Origin: Bretschneidera sinensis | Taxonomy: Eukaryota; Streptophyta; Magnoliopsida; Brassicales; Akaniaceae | Assembly: GCA_023935145.1 (NCBI GenBank) | Contig: CM043698.1 | Span: forward strand, 77,581,501-77,645,500 | Direction of reading: 5' to 3' | DNA length: 64,000 bases | Part shown: piece after piece, positions 1 to 12,306 of the stretch | Layout of the letters: every line of letters begins with the position of its first letter | Position numbering within the stretch: the first letter of the stretch is position 1 | Position numbers and translations under genes: made by a program | Notes under the pieces: generated by a model | Told to the model about the DNA's origin: nothing | The model's input: the letters and a program-made list of their open reading frames with translations, nothing else | The model's database searches: none

Positions 1-2240
1 GGCACACAAAATAGATTCTAAAAAGGAAAATAGGAAGTCAGAATAAATCTTAATGGTGAAAGATTATTCTAATGAAATTTTTGATGAGTTGTCTAGGTTG
101 CCTCCAAGTAGGAAGATCAAATTCTTTATTGATGTGATACCAGGATCATCACATATATTTAATAGCACCCTAAGAGTGACACCCGGGGGGGTTAAGAGAA
201 TCGAAAGTTCAAAAAATTTTAGATAAACAATTTATCGGACCAAATGTATTTGGGGAGCCCCTGTGTTGTTCGTGAAGGAGGAAGATGGAATAATAAGAGT
301 GTGTATAGCCTACCGATAGTTGAATAAGGACAAATATCTTTTTCCGAGGATAAATAAATTGTTTGAGTAGTGCAAAGGGTGAGAGTATTTTCTAAGATAA
401 ACCTGAGATCAGGTTATCACCAATTGAGAATAGAGAAGGGAGACATGCCTAAGACTGCTTTTAGGGCACATTATGGTCATAAAGTTTTTGTGATGTTATT
501 TGGATTCACTAATGTTCCAGAAATATTCATGGACTTGATGAATAGAGTGTTTAAACTATATCTTAATAAGTTTATAGTTGTATTTGGCTTTATGATATAA
601 TCTAAGAAGGAAGAACAACCTGCGAAACATTAGATAGTGTGTTGGAGATTCTGAGGAAAGAGAAATTATATGTAAAATTTTCTAAGTGTGAGTGTTGGCT
701 GAATGATCTACAAAAGGTAGAGGCAATGTTAAGTTGGGAGGGACCAACTAATGTGAATGGAATTAGAATCTTCTTGGGGTTAGCTGGTTATTATGGCTGA
801 TTCTTTTAGAATATTTTTATTATTATTATAATACTGTTGAATAGACTGACCAAGACAGATGTGAGGTTTGTTTGGTAAGGCAAGTGTGAGAAAAATTTTC
901 AATTACTAAAGGAGAAATTGACTACAGCTCTAGTATTGGTGTTACTTTTGGTGAGGAAGGATTTGTGGTGTATAATGATGTGTCACATCAATGGTTGGGA
1001 TATGTGTAACATAGGAAAGCTATGGCCCATACTTCCAAGCAATTGAAGATTCATGAAAAAAAAAAAAGTTCCCTACTCATGACTTGGAGTTTGCTGCTAT
1101 AGTGTTTACTTTAAAGATTGGAGGTATCATTTGTGTGGAGCCACTTGGGAGACATTCATTGATCATAAAAGTTTTACATACTTACCTACCCAGAGAGAGT
1201 TAAATTTGAGGCAAAGATTATAAATGGAGTTGGTTAATAACGATGATTGTATAATCCACTATCATCTAGAAAATGCGAAGATGATAGCTGATGCATTGAG
1301 TAGGAAGTCTACAAGAAGTTTAACTGCTATTGGAAGTCCTGATGTGAAATTGATAATAGATTTAAAAGAGATAAGAATGAAATTGAATAGCAGTGATAGA
1401 AGATCATGGTTAACGAATATGGTTGTACAGCCATCCATAGTAAAATGCTTTAGAGATGTAAGGTAGAGAGGAAGAGATAGAAAAGATTAAGCGTTGAATG
1501 CTTACTAGAAAGCATTTGAGTTCAAAAATTTGAAATGAGGGTATTTTGGTACTAGAACATAGGATTTGTGTTCCCAATGATGCAGAGTTGAGAAAGAAGA
1601 TATTGATAGAGGTATATGATGATGTATATTCGATGCAACTAAGAAACAATAAGAAGTATAGAGGATTGAAACAGAAATTCTGATGGTCAGGATTGAAGAG
1701 GGATGTAACTGAGATTGTGAAGCGGTATGGAGTGTCATGGATCATAGTGTCAAATAGAGGTGCTAGATTTACAATTTGGTTTTTGAAAGACTTTCAGAAA
1801 GCCACGGGTGCACAGTGGCAATTTAATATAATTTTTCATGCTCAGACTGGATTTTTAGATTACTAAAAGATATGTTAAGGACAAATGTGATGAATTTCTC
1901 AGTAAGTTAGGATGCTTACATGCCATTGATTGAAGTTGCTTATAATAATCAGTATCAAATTTGTGCTGGGATGGCACCGATTGAGATATTGTATGGTAGG
2001 AGGTGTAGAACTCCTATATGTTGGGAAGAAATGAGAGAGAAATATATCTGGTTCATCAATCATTGAGTTAACAGCTGAAATGATCAAATTGGTTAGAGAG
2101 AACCGTAAAGTAGCACAGAGTAGATCGAATAGCTGTTAATAAGAAAAGTTGAGACTAAGGTAAGTGGGACCCTATGAGGTTGTTAAGAGGATTGGATTAG
2201 TTGTGAATAGCCTGGAGTTGCCTCCAGAATTAAAACATTT
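1..2240 (+). pseudogene. Degenerate gypsy pol: reverse transcriptase, RNase H, integrase
   Basis: This region would encode the C-terminal polyprotein enzymes that copy and integrate the element. RT motifs are readable around 388-600: a [11 protein letters not shown] block followed by a TAFRAHYGH block. The catalytic YxDD-type motif near 580 is lost to a frame change. The RNase H end survives at 1270-1320 as ADALSRKS. Integrase pieces lie at 1560-2060, including a block with VSNRGARFT, where the family normally has an aspartate for the N, and a degenerate GMAPxExLYGRRCRTP block near 1965-2020. The frame is broken by many stops and frameshifts, so no product is expected. The family assignment is firm; exact borders are approximate. 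Confidence 0.8.
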
Positions 2241-2512
2241 ATATAATATATTTCATGTTTCACTTTTTTTTTTAAAAAAAAGTGTTTACATGATAAATCT
2301 TATAATATTTCGAGCCAAGCTGTAGAAATTCAAAACGATTTGACTTTTATACAAGTTCCAATGAGAATTTCAGACAGAAAAGAACAAGTCCTGGGAAATA
2401 AAATAATTGCATTAGTTCAAGTTCTATGGCGGAATAAAGATGTTGAAATGATTACGGGAAAGTGTGAGACAATTGTGAAGAAATATTATTCATATTTGTT
2501 TTTTTTAGTAAA

Positions 2513-2555
2513 GTAAGGAAATTTCGGGGACGAAATTTTTTTAGGTGGAATGATT
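2513..2555 (+). other. Polypurine-tract region upstream of the gypsy 3' LTR
   Basis: The segment just before the LTR contains ATTTCGGGGACGAAATTT followed by a purine-rich stretch (TTAGGTGGAATGATT). The same block precedes the 3' LTR of the second gypsy element near 38957. It resembles the conserved sequence before the 3' LTR of Del/Tekay-like gypsy elements, where plus-strand DNA synthesis is primed. The lineage name is from memory and not tested. Confidence 0.6.
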
Positions 2556-5056
2556 TGTAATACCCATAATCGTAAAGTAAGGGTAAAGAAGTAAATTAAC
2601 AAATATGACATGAAATTTAAATAATATATTTATGCGAAGGATTAGTGTTGAATAAAATAATTTTAAAAAAAATTTGGAACGTGGGTGTCATTAGAAGAAA
2701 AGAAAAAAAATAATAAAAAAATTCCTCACGTTCTGGATGTGTCCAGAAGAAAGGAAAAGAAGAAAAGAAAAAAAATATATATATATATATAATAAATATT
2801 ATATGTTTCGAAGAAAAAAATATCCGTGCAACACCTGGAAGTCCAGGTGTTGCATGTGAAATTTGGGTATGCTGCATGTGAAGCAGCTGGTGATGTGAAC
2901 AGTGATGAATAGTGATGAACAGTGATAAGCGGCAACTGCTTAAAATGTTTACAAATTGAGTTGTTTTCTTATAAAATTCGTTTAGTTTCTTTTAAATTAC
3001 ATGTTTTCTTTAAACACTTGGGAACTCAAAGAAAGATCGAAATGGAAAAATTTTGAAGAGATTTACTGCGGAATTTCATAGAGAATCACGAGAAGCTATC
3101 AGAAAAATAGAAGGTAATAATATAATGTTTATTTTTGAATTTCTGACATTTATGAAGTTTTTCTAAATTCAAAAGGGGAATTTTCAAGGTGTGTGGTTTT
3201 TAACGAATTAAAGAATAAATTATAAAGTTAATATAAATACGATGTCAGGTGTTGACGATCTACAACCGAGGGAAATTTCTGAGAGAAACAAGAAATGCAA
3301 GAAGGTGATCTACGGGTAGCTTGAAGAGCTACGTGGTGAGTTGGATTTACTTTAAATAATCTAAATAAAAAAATGAAAAATCTAAGGATAATATTAAAAA
3401 TAAATTATTAGCTTATGTTTTGGTGATAGATAAAGATTTGGTTGTTAGATATGATGTGAATATTGAACATGTAGAATAATATCATGTGAAATGAGATATT
3501 TTTGGAATAATAAGTTGATTTAATAATAAAAGCGATAAGCGAAATTCTTGATGAGCTTTAGTTGAAGTTTTGATATTAATTTTGTGGAGACGAAATTTAG
3601 TGGATCTTGACAAGCTTCGATGGATGATTTGATGTGATTTGGGATGAAATTTAGTGGAAATAAATAGTTTTAATAGATGATTGGATGTGATTTGGAATGA
3701 GAGGAATTTAGTGGTTATTTTTTTATATATATAATCTAAGAAAAATCGGGATAGCAAGTCTGAATACATGTTTGTTTTTATTTTATTATTTATGTGCATA
3801 TTCATATCAGTTTTTATATACATCTGAATGAGAATGAAAGAACCGGGAAGACAGCTGGTCTAATGAGAATAAAAGAACCGGGAAGGCAACCAGTCTAAAT
3901 GAGAATAAAAAGATATTTAAATTATTGTTGTGCTGTTTTTATACATCATTGTTCATGTGCATATGCATTTAATAATATAACCAAAAGAACCGGGAAGCGG
4001 CCGGTCTAATGGAACAACCATGACAGCCAGTATATGCTGGAAATAATAGGGACACCGTGACAGCCGGTATATGCTGGAAATAATTCTGTGATAGCAGGGA
4101 TAAGCTGTAAAGAACCGGAAAGAGGCTGGTCTAAGATAATAACAACCTGTCGATAGGTGGGAAGACGTTCCCATCATAAGCACTCATGCATTGCATCCGT
4201 GTTAATTATTACTTGCATTATTGAAATACTGATGTGTGATGTGAATTTAATTATAGATGGTTGAGTCTCAAAGAAAAAGACAGATACAATGATAAGATTA
4301 TTGAAATGCTGAGGTGTGGTGTTTTATTGTGAATATAATTAATGATGGTTGAGTCTCACTGAAAGAGACAGTTATGGTGATAAGATTATTGAAATGCTAA
4401 AGTGTGGTGTATTATTGTGAATATAATTATAGATGAATGAGTCTCACAGAGAGACAGTTATGGTGATAAGAACAATTTAGATGGTAGACTTTATGATGTG
4501 AACCTCATTACGAGGTAATTACAAGATTGTTGGTGGTCTTAAGGTGATCCAATAAATAAGAGAAAGAAATTGATAGAGAATGGATATAATGACATGTGTA
4601 ATGATAGTAGAGTACTAGTATCAAGTGTAGGAGATATAAATTGATTTAAATATTTCAAAAACTATTTATACAAATGAGTACTTTTAGTAAATTTATTTCA
4701 CTGAGCTTGTGAAGCTCACCCCTCATTGTACAATGATTTCAGGTAGCAGGCATGACAAATAGTTTGATGAGTTGAGGTTCAGACGAAACCATTATCTGTA
4801 AGCAATGTACGTGTCAACATCCACAGACTAATGAGAAAAGAAAATGAAAATTTAATTGTAAATATTCATGCATTTTACTTTGTATCTAATGTTTAAAGAT
4901 CAGATTGATGTAACTCCCCTTATAAGGTTTGAGGATTGATGTAAAATCACCTATTGGAGTTATTTATTTTTGTTGTTGCATATATGTGTTGTGCTGGGAC
5001 TTTCAAAATGTGATGACACCGTCTCAGGGGTGGCCAACCCGGGATGGGTCGTTACA
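2556..5056 (+). repeat. 3' LTR of gypsy element 1 (2501 bp)
   Basis: The LTR begins TGTAATACCC and ends GTCGTTACA, giving TGTA/TACA termini. Internal landmarks shared with the other LTRs of this family are: short repeats of the type AACCGGGAAGGCAGCCGGTCT (broken here into several variants, 3840-4135); the double palindrome at 4145-4172; about three copies of an 88-bp repeat containing GAGTCTCA-GAGACAGTTATGG (about 4256-4480); and a conserved tail with TGATGACACCGTCTC (about 5011-5025). It sits directly next to satellite sequence. Confidence 0.85.
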
Positions 5057-7580
5057 TTGTTCTCCTATTTCCTAGCGGCTCTCTAAATCATCAATCAATA
5101 AAGATAATTATTAAATACTCAACCCATATATGGTTGGACTAGTGAAAACTGTCTGATATCATCTAATGATTTATTATTGAATATTTTACTTATAATCAAG
5201 TTGACTTATTTTTTACTGCTTGATTGAAAACTGTATTGTCTAAATTCAAAACTGTCTGGTACCATTGTCCACGTATGGTAACATCAACTGACTGATGTCT
5301 GATATTAAACAATTAATATTAAATTAAAATACCATATAAATATATAAATATTTTACAAAATTCATAATTTATAAAATACATAAACATATATAATTTATAA
5401 AATCCATAATAAGATTTTTAATGGCATATAATTTAAAATTTTTATAAATTTATTTGATTTCATATATAAGTATATTCATGGTTGTTCACCTATTTCCTAT
5501 TGGCACTCTGAAACAACAATCAATAAAGATATTTATTAAATACTCAACCCTTGTATGGTTGGACTAGTGTAAATTGTCTGATATCATCTATTGATTTATT
5601 CTTGAATATTTTCTTTATAATCAAGTGGACTAATTTTTTATTGTTTGATTGAAAACTGTGTGGTCTAAAATTCAAAACTGTCTGGCACCATAGTCCGCAT
5701 CTAGTAACAACTGACTGATGACTGATGTTAAATAATTAAAATGAAATTAAAATACTTTATAAATATCATAAATATTTATAAAATTCTTAATTTATAAAAT
5801 ACATAAACATATAAAATTCCTAAAAATATATTTCGTGGTACGATTTTCATATATTTATTTGATTTCATATATGAGTATATTCATGGTTGTTCACCTATTT
5901 CCTATTGGCACTCTAAAACAATAATCAATAAAGATACTTATTAAATACTCAACCGTACCTTGTCTGGTCTGACTTGTGAAAACAGTTTGATATCATCTAT
6001 TGATTTATTCATGAAACTTTAACTTATAATAGAGTTGACTAATTTTTGACTATTTGATTGAAAATTGTGTGGTTTAAATTCAAAACTATCTGGTACCATT
6101 GTCCACGTTTGGTAACAACAACTAACTAATGACTGATGTTAAATAATTAATATGAAATTAAAATATCATATAAATATAATAAATATTTATAAAATACATA
6201 AACATATATAATTTAGAAAATCCCTAAAAAGATTTTTCATTGTACATAATTCAAAATTTTCATAAATTTATTTGATTTCATATATGAGTATATTCATGGT
6301 TGTTCACCTATTTCCTGTTGGCACCCTAAAACCATAATCAATAAAGATACTTATTAAGTACTCAACCTTTGTATGGTTGGACTAGTGAAAATTGTCTGAT
6401 ATCATCTATTGAGTTATTGATGAAACTTTATTTTATAATCAAGTTGACTAATTTTTGACTGTTTGATTGAAAACTGTGTGGTCTAAATTCAAAACTGTCT
6501 GGTACCATTGTCCACGTCTGGTAACAACAACTAACTGATGACTGATGTTAAATAATAAGTATGAAATTAAAATACCATATAAATATCATAAATATTTATA
6601 AAATTCATAATTTATAAAATACATAAACACATATAATGTACAAAATCCCTTAAAAGATTTTTCATGGTACATAATTTAAATTTTTCATAAATTTATTTGA
6701 TTTCATATATGATTATATTCATGGTTGTTCACCTATTTCCTAGTGGCTCTCTAAAACATCAATCAATAAAGATACATATTAAATACTCAACCCTTGTATG
6801 GTTGGACTAGTGAAAATTGTCTGATATAATCTAATGATTTATTCATGAATATTTTACTTATAATCAAGCTGACTAATTTTTTTCTGTTTGATTGAAAACT
6901 ATATTGTCTAAATTCAAAATTGTCCAGTACAATTGTCCACGTCTGGTAACAAAAACTGACTGATGTCTGAAGTTAAATAGTTAATATGAAATTAAAATAC
7001 CTTAAAAATATAATAAATATTTATGAAAGTCATAATTTATAAAATACATAAACATATATAATTTATAAAATTCGTAAAAAGATTTTTCATGGTACATAAT
7101 TTAAGATTTTCATAAATTTAATTGATTTTATATATGAGTATATTCATGGTTGTTCACCTATTTCCTATTGGCACTCTAAAACAACAATCAATAAAGATAC
7201 TTATTAAATACTCAACCAGCCCTTATATGGTTTGACTAATGAAACTTTTTGATACCATCTACTGATTTATTCATAAAATTTTAACTTATAATAGAGTTGA
7301 TTAATTTTTGACTGTTTGATTGAAAACTGTATGGTCTAAATTCAAAACTTTCCGGTACCATTTTCCACGTTTGGTAACAACTGGCTGATGACTGATGTGA
7401 AATAATTAATATGAAATTAAATATCATATAAATATAATAAATATTTTTAAAATTCATAATTTTTAAAATATATAAACATATATAAATTAAAAAATCCCTA
7501 AAAAGATTTTTCATGGTACATAATTTAAAATTTTCACAAATTTATTTGACTTCATATATGAGTATATTCATGGTTGTTCA
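5057..7580. repeat. Satellite array block 1 (about six monomers)
   Basis: This is an AT-rich tandem repeat. Using the landmark CATGGTTGTTCA, monomers start at 5477, 5882, 6295, 6720, 7145 and 7569, giving periods of 405, 413, 425, 425 and 424 bp. Shared landmarks in each unit include CACCTATTTCCT, AATCAATAAAGATAC, GGTTGGACTAGTGAAAAC, ACCATTGTCCACGT and GATTTTTCATGGTACATAA. Open frames in it are short and not conserved between monomers, so it is non-coding. It begins at the LTR of gypsy element 1 and is interrupted at 7581 by a copia element. Confidence 0.95.
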
Positions 7581-7933
7581 TGTTAGGCTATGTGTGGAGC
7601 CTGGTGGGCTTTTTTTGTCTAATCTGGTGTTTTCAACACTGTTTGGTATCTATTTTATTTTAACCCAAAAATATAAGGGTTTCATCTTATTCTTTTGTGT
7701 AAGAGAGTGAGCCGTCTTTTTTTTTGTGAATACTGTGAGGGGTGTCTAGGGGTGAGACCTCCTTGTATTGTTCTTCAAGACATTGTGAAATCGTTGCAAC
7801 TCCGTGGACGTAACCCGAGTTTGGATGAACCACATAAATCTGTGTGCTGTGTGTTTGCCTTTGATTTATTTCTATTTTCTTCTCTATATTCACATCTCAA
7901 GATCTGTAGGAATAGGGTAGTTTAACCCTAATA
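7581..7933 (+). repeat. 5' LTR of copia element 1 (353 bp)
   Basis: It begins TGTTAGGCTATGTGTGGAG and ends TTTAACCCTAATA. The termini form an imperfect inverted repeat (TGTTAG / CTAATA), shared with the 3' copy. A T-rich block follows GAGTGAGCCGTC. A TATA-like AT-rich stretch lies at about 7650-7670; the promoter was not precisely located. Confidence 0.93.
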
Positions 7934-7935
7934 AC

Positions 7936-7947
7936 TGGTACCAGAGC
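7936..7947 (+). other. Primer-binding site of copia element 1
   Basis: TGGTACCAGAGC lies two bases after the 5' LTR. It differs by one base from TGGTATCAGAGC, the usual site complementary to the 3' end of plant initiator tRNA-Met, where minus-strand synthesis starts. Confidence 0.85.
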
Positions 7948-7969
7948 TATCGGTTTTTTAGTGGGAGCG

Positions 7970-8836
7970 ATGGCCGGAGAAGAAGGAAAGGCGACAGGAA
8001 TCGAGAAATTCGATTGCACAGATTTTTGGTATTGGAGGATACAAATCGAGGATTATCTCTATGGGAAGAAATTACATTTTCCTCTGTTAGGGGCAAAGCC
8101 AGACAGTATGAAAGAAGACGAATGGAATCTTCTTGATAGACAGGTACTGAGAGTTATTCGATTAACTCTATCAAGATCAGTTGTGCACAATGTTATAAAG
8201 GAGAAGACCACCAAGGATATGATGGCGGCTTTTTCCAGTATGTATGAAAAACCGTCGGCTAACAACAAAGTGCATCTGATGAAAAAGTTGTTCAATTTGA
8301 AGATGACGGAAAGTACCCATGTTGCGCAACATCTGAATGAGTTTAATACAATTGTTAATCAATTGTCCTCTGTTGAGATTGATTTTGATGATGAGATCCG
8401 TGCTTTAATTGTTTTGGCTTCTTTGCCAAATAGTTGGGAAGCCATGAGAATGGCGGTGAGTAATTCTGTAGGGAAGAATAAACTCAAATATGAAGATATT
8501 CGGGATTTGATTTTAAGTGAGGAGGTTCGCAGGAGAGATGCGGGTGAAACCTCGGGTTCTGGTTCCGCTTTAAATCTTGAGACAAGAGGTAGAGAACATG
8601 ATAGAAATTCCAATCGGAGTAGATCAAAATCTAGAATAGGAGGTAGGAGTAAATCCAGATCTAGACGACAACTGGAATGCTGGAATTGTGGCAAGATTGG
8701 CCACTTTAAGAAAAATTGTAGAGAACCGCAGAAGAAAATGAATGAGAACGATGCTGCAAATGCTATGACAGAAGAACTACAGGATGCCCTATTACTTTCT
8801 GTTGACAGTCCCATTGACTCTTGGGTTTTGACTTAG
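7970..8836 (+). pseudogene. Copia element 1 gag (intact frame, part of broken gag-pol)
   Basis: This frame encodes the capsid-like part of the polyprotein, which would assemble the particle that packages the element RNA. The first true ATG is at 7970 (context GCGATGGCC); 7961 is only an in-frame GTG. The 288-residue frame carries the copia gag region (LLSLPNSWEAM-like block at about residues 150-157). An Arg/Ser-rich linker follows (residues about 195-235), then a zinc knuckle CWNCGKIGHFKKNC of the CX2CX4HX4C type at about 8678-8719. The frame ends by running out of phase at 8836, exactly where the protease active site should follow. Gag itself may still be translatable, but no functional enzyme follows it. 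Confidence 0.88.
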
Positions 8837-11800
8837 GAGCTTCTTTCCATACCACTGTACATCGAGAAATCATGGAGCACTATGTGACAAGTGATTTTAG
8901 GAAGGTATATTTGGCTGATGGAGAAGCCTTGGATATTGTGGGTATGAGAAACGTTCGTATTAAATTGCTGAATGGGTCTGTGTGGTTGATATAGAAAGTG
9001 CGACATGTTCCAAAATTGATGAGGAACTTGATCTCTATAGGACAGCTTGATGCTGAAGGTCACACAATGACATTTGGAGCTGGTACTTGGAAGATTACAA
9101 AGGGAGCCATGGTAGTGGCTCATGGAACAAAAACGGGTACTTTGTACATGACCTCAAGTGTGAGAGATACTATTGCAGTAGTTGATGCAAAAGTTGATAC
9201 AAACCTATGGCACCGCAGGCTTGGTCACATAAGCGAAAAAGGGATGAAAATGATGTTGTCTAAAGGGAAACTACTAGAGTTGAAATCCCTTGACTTTGAT
9301 TTGTGTGAGAGCTGCATTCTTGGGAAACAGAGAAAAGTCAGTTTCTTAAAAGGAGGCAGAACTCCAAAGTCTGAAAAATTGGAGTTGGTACACACAGATT
9401 TGTGGGGAGCTTCCCTAATTACATCTCTTGGAGGTTCGCGGTATTATATCACATTTATTGATGACTCAAGCAGGAAGGTATGGGTTTATTTTCTGAAAAA
9501 TAAATCTGAGGTATTTTAGATCTGTAAGAAGTGGAAGGCCATGGTTGAGACTAAAACAGGTTTGAAGGTAAAATGTTTGAGGTCTGATAATGGTAGAGAG
9601 TACATAGATGGGGAGTTTAGAGAATTTTGTGCTGCTAATGGGATTAGGATGGAGAAGACTATTCCCAGGACACAAGAGCAGAATGGTGTGGCTGAGCGCA
9701 TAAACAAGACCTTCAATAAACGTGCTAGAAGTATAAGGTTGCATGCTGGGTTGCCAGAAACTTTTTGGGCCGATGCAGTTAGCACAGTAGCTCACTTGAT
9801 AAATCGAGGACCGTCAGTTCTTTTGGATTACAGGATACTTGAAGAGGAATGGAGTGGAAAGGAGATAAACCTTTCTTAATTAAAAGTTTTTGGTTGTTTA
9901 TCTTATGTTCATATTGACACTGATGCTCGCAGTAAACTAGATGCTAAGTCCAGAAAATGTTTCTTTATTGGCTGTGGTGATGAAGTTTTTGGTTATCAGT
10001 TTTGGGATAATCAAAATAAAAAAATCACCAGGAATAAAAATGTGATTTTTAATGAACAGGTTATGTACAAAGACAGGTCAAGTGCAGAATTTGTTGTTAC
10101 ATGGCCAGAACCAAAGAAGTCTGAGTTTGTTAACTTTGATGAATTTTCTGAGAGCACAGTGCAGAGTAGGAGTCAAGAAAATGATGAGAATATAGACCCA
10201 CAGGTAGAACAGTGTACGCCCATAAGTGCTGTCCGAAGGTCTTCTAGGAACATTAGACCTCCACAGCGGTTCTCACCATCCTTGTTCTATATTTTGTTGA
10301 CTGACAGTGGTGAGCCAGAATGTTATGATGAAGCTTTGCAGGTTAAACATTCTAGTAAGTGGGAGTTGGCCATGAAGGATGAGATGGACTCACTGATGAC
10401 GAATTAGACATGGGAACTAATTGAATTGCCATAAGGGAAGAAAGCTTTACGTAACAAATGGGTGTACATAGTAAAAAAAGAGCATGATGGTAGCAAGCAC
10501 TACAAGGCCAGATTGGTTGTGAAAGGGTTTCAACAGAAAGAGGGTGTTGATTACACAGATATTTTCTCTCCAGTTGTGAAGCTAACACCAATCAGGCTGG
10601 TACTGGGAATTGTGGCTGTAGAGAACCTACATCTTGAGCAGTTAGATGTGAAGACAGCATTCCTTCATGGTGATTTGGAGGAGGATATTTATATGCATCA
10701 ACCACAAGGATTTGCAGCGCAGGGAAAGGAAAATCAGGTTTGCAAACTGAGAAAGAGTTTGTATGGGTTGAAACAAGCTCCAAGACAATGATACAAGAAG
10801 TTTGACAGCTTCATGTGTAGCACCGAGTTCACAAGGTGCCAGGTAGACCATTGTTGCTATGTTAAGATTTTTGACAACTCTTATATCCTATTACTGTTGT
10901 ATGTGGATGATATGCTCGTTGCAGGGTCTAACATTGAGGAGATTAATAATCTCAATAGGCAGTTGTCAAAACAGTTTTAAATGGAGGATTTGGGTGCTGC
11001 AAAACAAATCCTTGGTATGAGAATCATCAGAGACAGAGTCAATGGGACTTTGAAACTTTCACAGACAGAGTATGTGAAGAAGGTTCTCAGTCGATTTAGC
11101 ATGGATAGTGCTAAACCAGTTAGCACACCTTTGGCTAGTCATTTTAGACTATCTAAGGATCAATCACCAAAGATAAAGCAGGAGTAGGACTACATGAGTA
11201 GGGTTCCCTATGCTTTAGCTATTGGAAGTCTTATGTATGCCATGGTCTGCACAAGACCGGACATTGCATATGCAGTGGGAGTAGTGAGTAGGTACATGAG
11301 TAATCAGGGAAAACAACATTGGGAGGCAATCAAATGGATCATGAGGTATTTGAAAGGCACTTCAGATACATCTCTGTGCTTCACAATGGCAGGTTTAAAA
11401 CTACAGGGTTTTGTAGATGCGGATTTAACTGGTGATGTTGATAGCAGGAAAAATACTACAGGGATTGTGTATACTCTGGGTGGTATAACTGTAAGTTGGG
11501 CTTCTAAGTTTTAGAAGATCGTTGCTCTCTCTACCACAGAAGCTGAATATGTAGCCATAACTGAAGTTGGGAAGGAAATGGTTTGGTTACAAGGTCTCTT
11601 GGATGAGCTGGGTAAGAAGAATGAAAGGGGTACTCTACACAGTGATAGTTAGAGTGCTATTTTTCTTGCTAAGAATCGGTATTTCATTCCAGGACGAAGC
11701 ATATACAGTTGAGATATCACTTTATTCGCTCTCTTCTCGACAGTGAACAGTTGGTACTGGAGAAGATTCGTGGAACTGAGAATCCAGTAGATATGTTGAC

Positions 11801-11861
11801 TAAGGGTGCCACTATTGAGAAATTGAAGCTGTGCTCAGCTTCAGTTGGTCTTCAAGCTTGA
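8826..11861 (+). pseudogene. Copia element 1 pol: protease, integrase, RT, RNase H (dead)
   Basis: A one-base loss near 8830 shifts pol out of frame with gag. The shifted frame reads DLGASFHTT, a protease motif with Leu where Thr or Ser is usual. From there one frame runs for almost 3 kb, containing about eleven stops, at 8995, 9517, 9877, 10405, 10432, 10789, 10978, 11185, 11512 and 11650 among others. Recognisable blocks are: LWHRRLGH (pre-integrase, 9207); LVHTDLWG, FIDDSSRKVWV and LRSDNGREY (integrase); [18 protein letters not shown] (RT, about 10645); YVDDMLVAGS (catalytic RT motif, about 10899); [10 protein letters not shown]; and [11 protein letters not shown] (RNase H, about 11525). 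A second frameshift lies near 11680. The inferred normal end is the TGA at 11859-11861. Confidence 0.92.
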
Positions 11862-11952
11862 GGACAGGTGAATGAGTTGCAACGATGGTTGCTTTGTTTG
11901 AAGGCATATGGTGCTTGGTGTTGGTGGTTGGACTAGTCCCCAAGTGGGACAT

Positions 11953-12306
11953 TGTTAGGCTATGTGTGGAGCCTGGTAGGCTTTTTCTGTCCAATCTGGT
12001 GTTTTCAGCACTGTTTGGTATCTGTTTTATTTTAATCCGAAAAATAAGGGTTTTATCTTATTCTTTTGTATAAGAGAGTGAGCCGTCTTTTTTTTTTTTT
12101 GAATACTGTGATGGGTGTCTAGAGGTGAGACCTCCTTGTATTTTTCTTCAAGACATAGTGAAATCGCTACAACTTCGTGGACGTAACCTGAGTTTGGGTG
12201 AACCACGTAAATCTGTGTGTTGTGTGTCTGCCTTTAATTTATTTCTATTTTCTTCTCTATATTCGCATCTCAAGATCCGTAGGGATAGGGTAGTTTAACC
12301 CTAATA
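11953..12306 (+). repeat. 3' LTR of copia element 1 (354 bp)
   Basis: This is a direct repeat of 7581-7933, with the same start (TGTTAGGCTATG) and end (CCCTAATA). It is followed by the target duplication GTTCA (12307-12311). Differences from the 5' copy are mostly C/T and G/A. Confidence 0.93.

Larger units (their letters stand above)
1..5056 (+). mobile_element. Ty3/gypsy LTR retrotransposon 1, 3' part (decayed)
   Basis: This is the 3' portion of a Ty3/gypsy element whose 5' LTR, gag and protease lie before the window. It comprises a pol remnant followed by a complete 3' LTR. Position 1 aligns by eye with about 36490 of the complete element at 32299-41580, so both belong to one family. The LTR ends in GTCGTTACA and is followed by TTGTT, which is probably the right-hand target-site copy, because the satellite monomer contains GGTTGTTCACC at this point. 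The element therefore appears to have jumped into the satellite array. All coding frames are broken. Confidence 0.85.
7581..12306 (+). mobile_element. Ty1/copia element 1, complete structure, inactive
   Basis: The element is 4.73 kb, with LTRs at 7581-7933 and 11953-12306. It has a primer site right after the 5' LTR and an exact 5-bp target duplication GTTCA at 7576-7580 and 12307-12311, within the satellite sequence GTTGTTCACC. Domain order is gag, protease, integrase, RT, RNase H, which is diagnostic of copia. By eye the two LTRs differ at roughly thirty positions, mostly transitions, so the insertion is not recent. All of pol is interrupted by stop codons. Confidence 0.95.

Noticed and set aside
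7281..7514. Open frames of 60-80 residues inside the satellite (also 15659-15847 and 44393-44578)
   Set aside because: They are not conserved between monomers of the same satellite and have AT-driven composition (Ile/Lys/Phe/Asn-rich).
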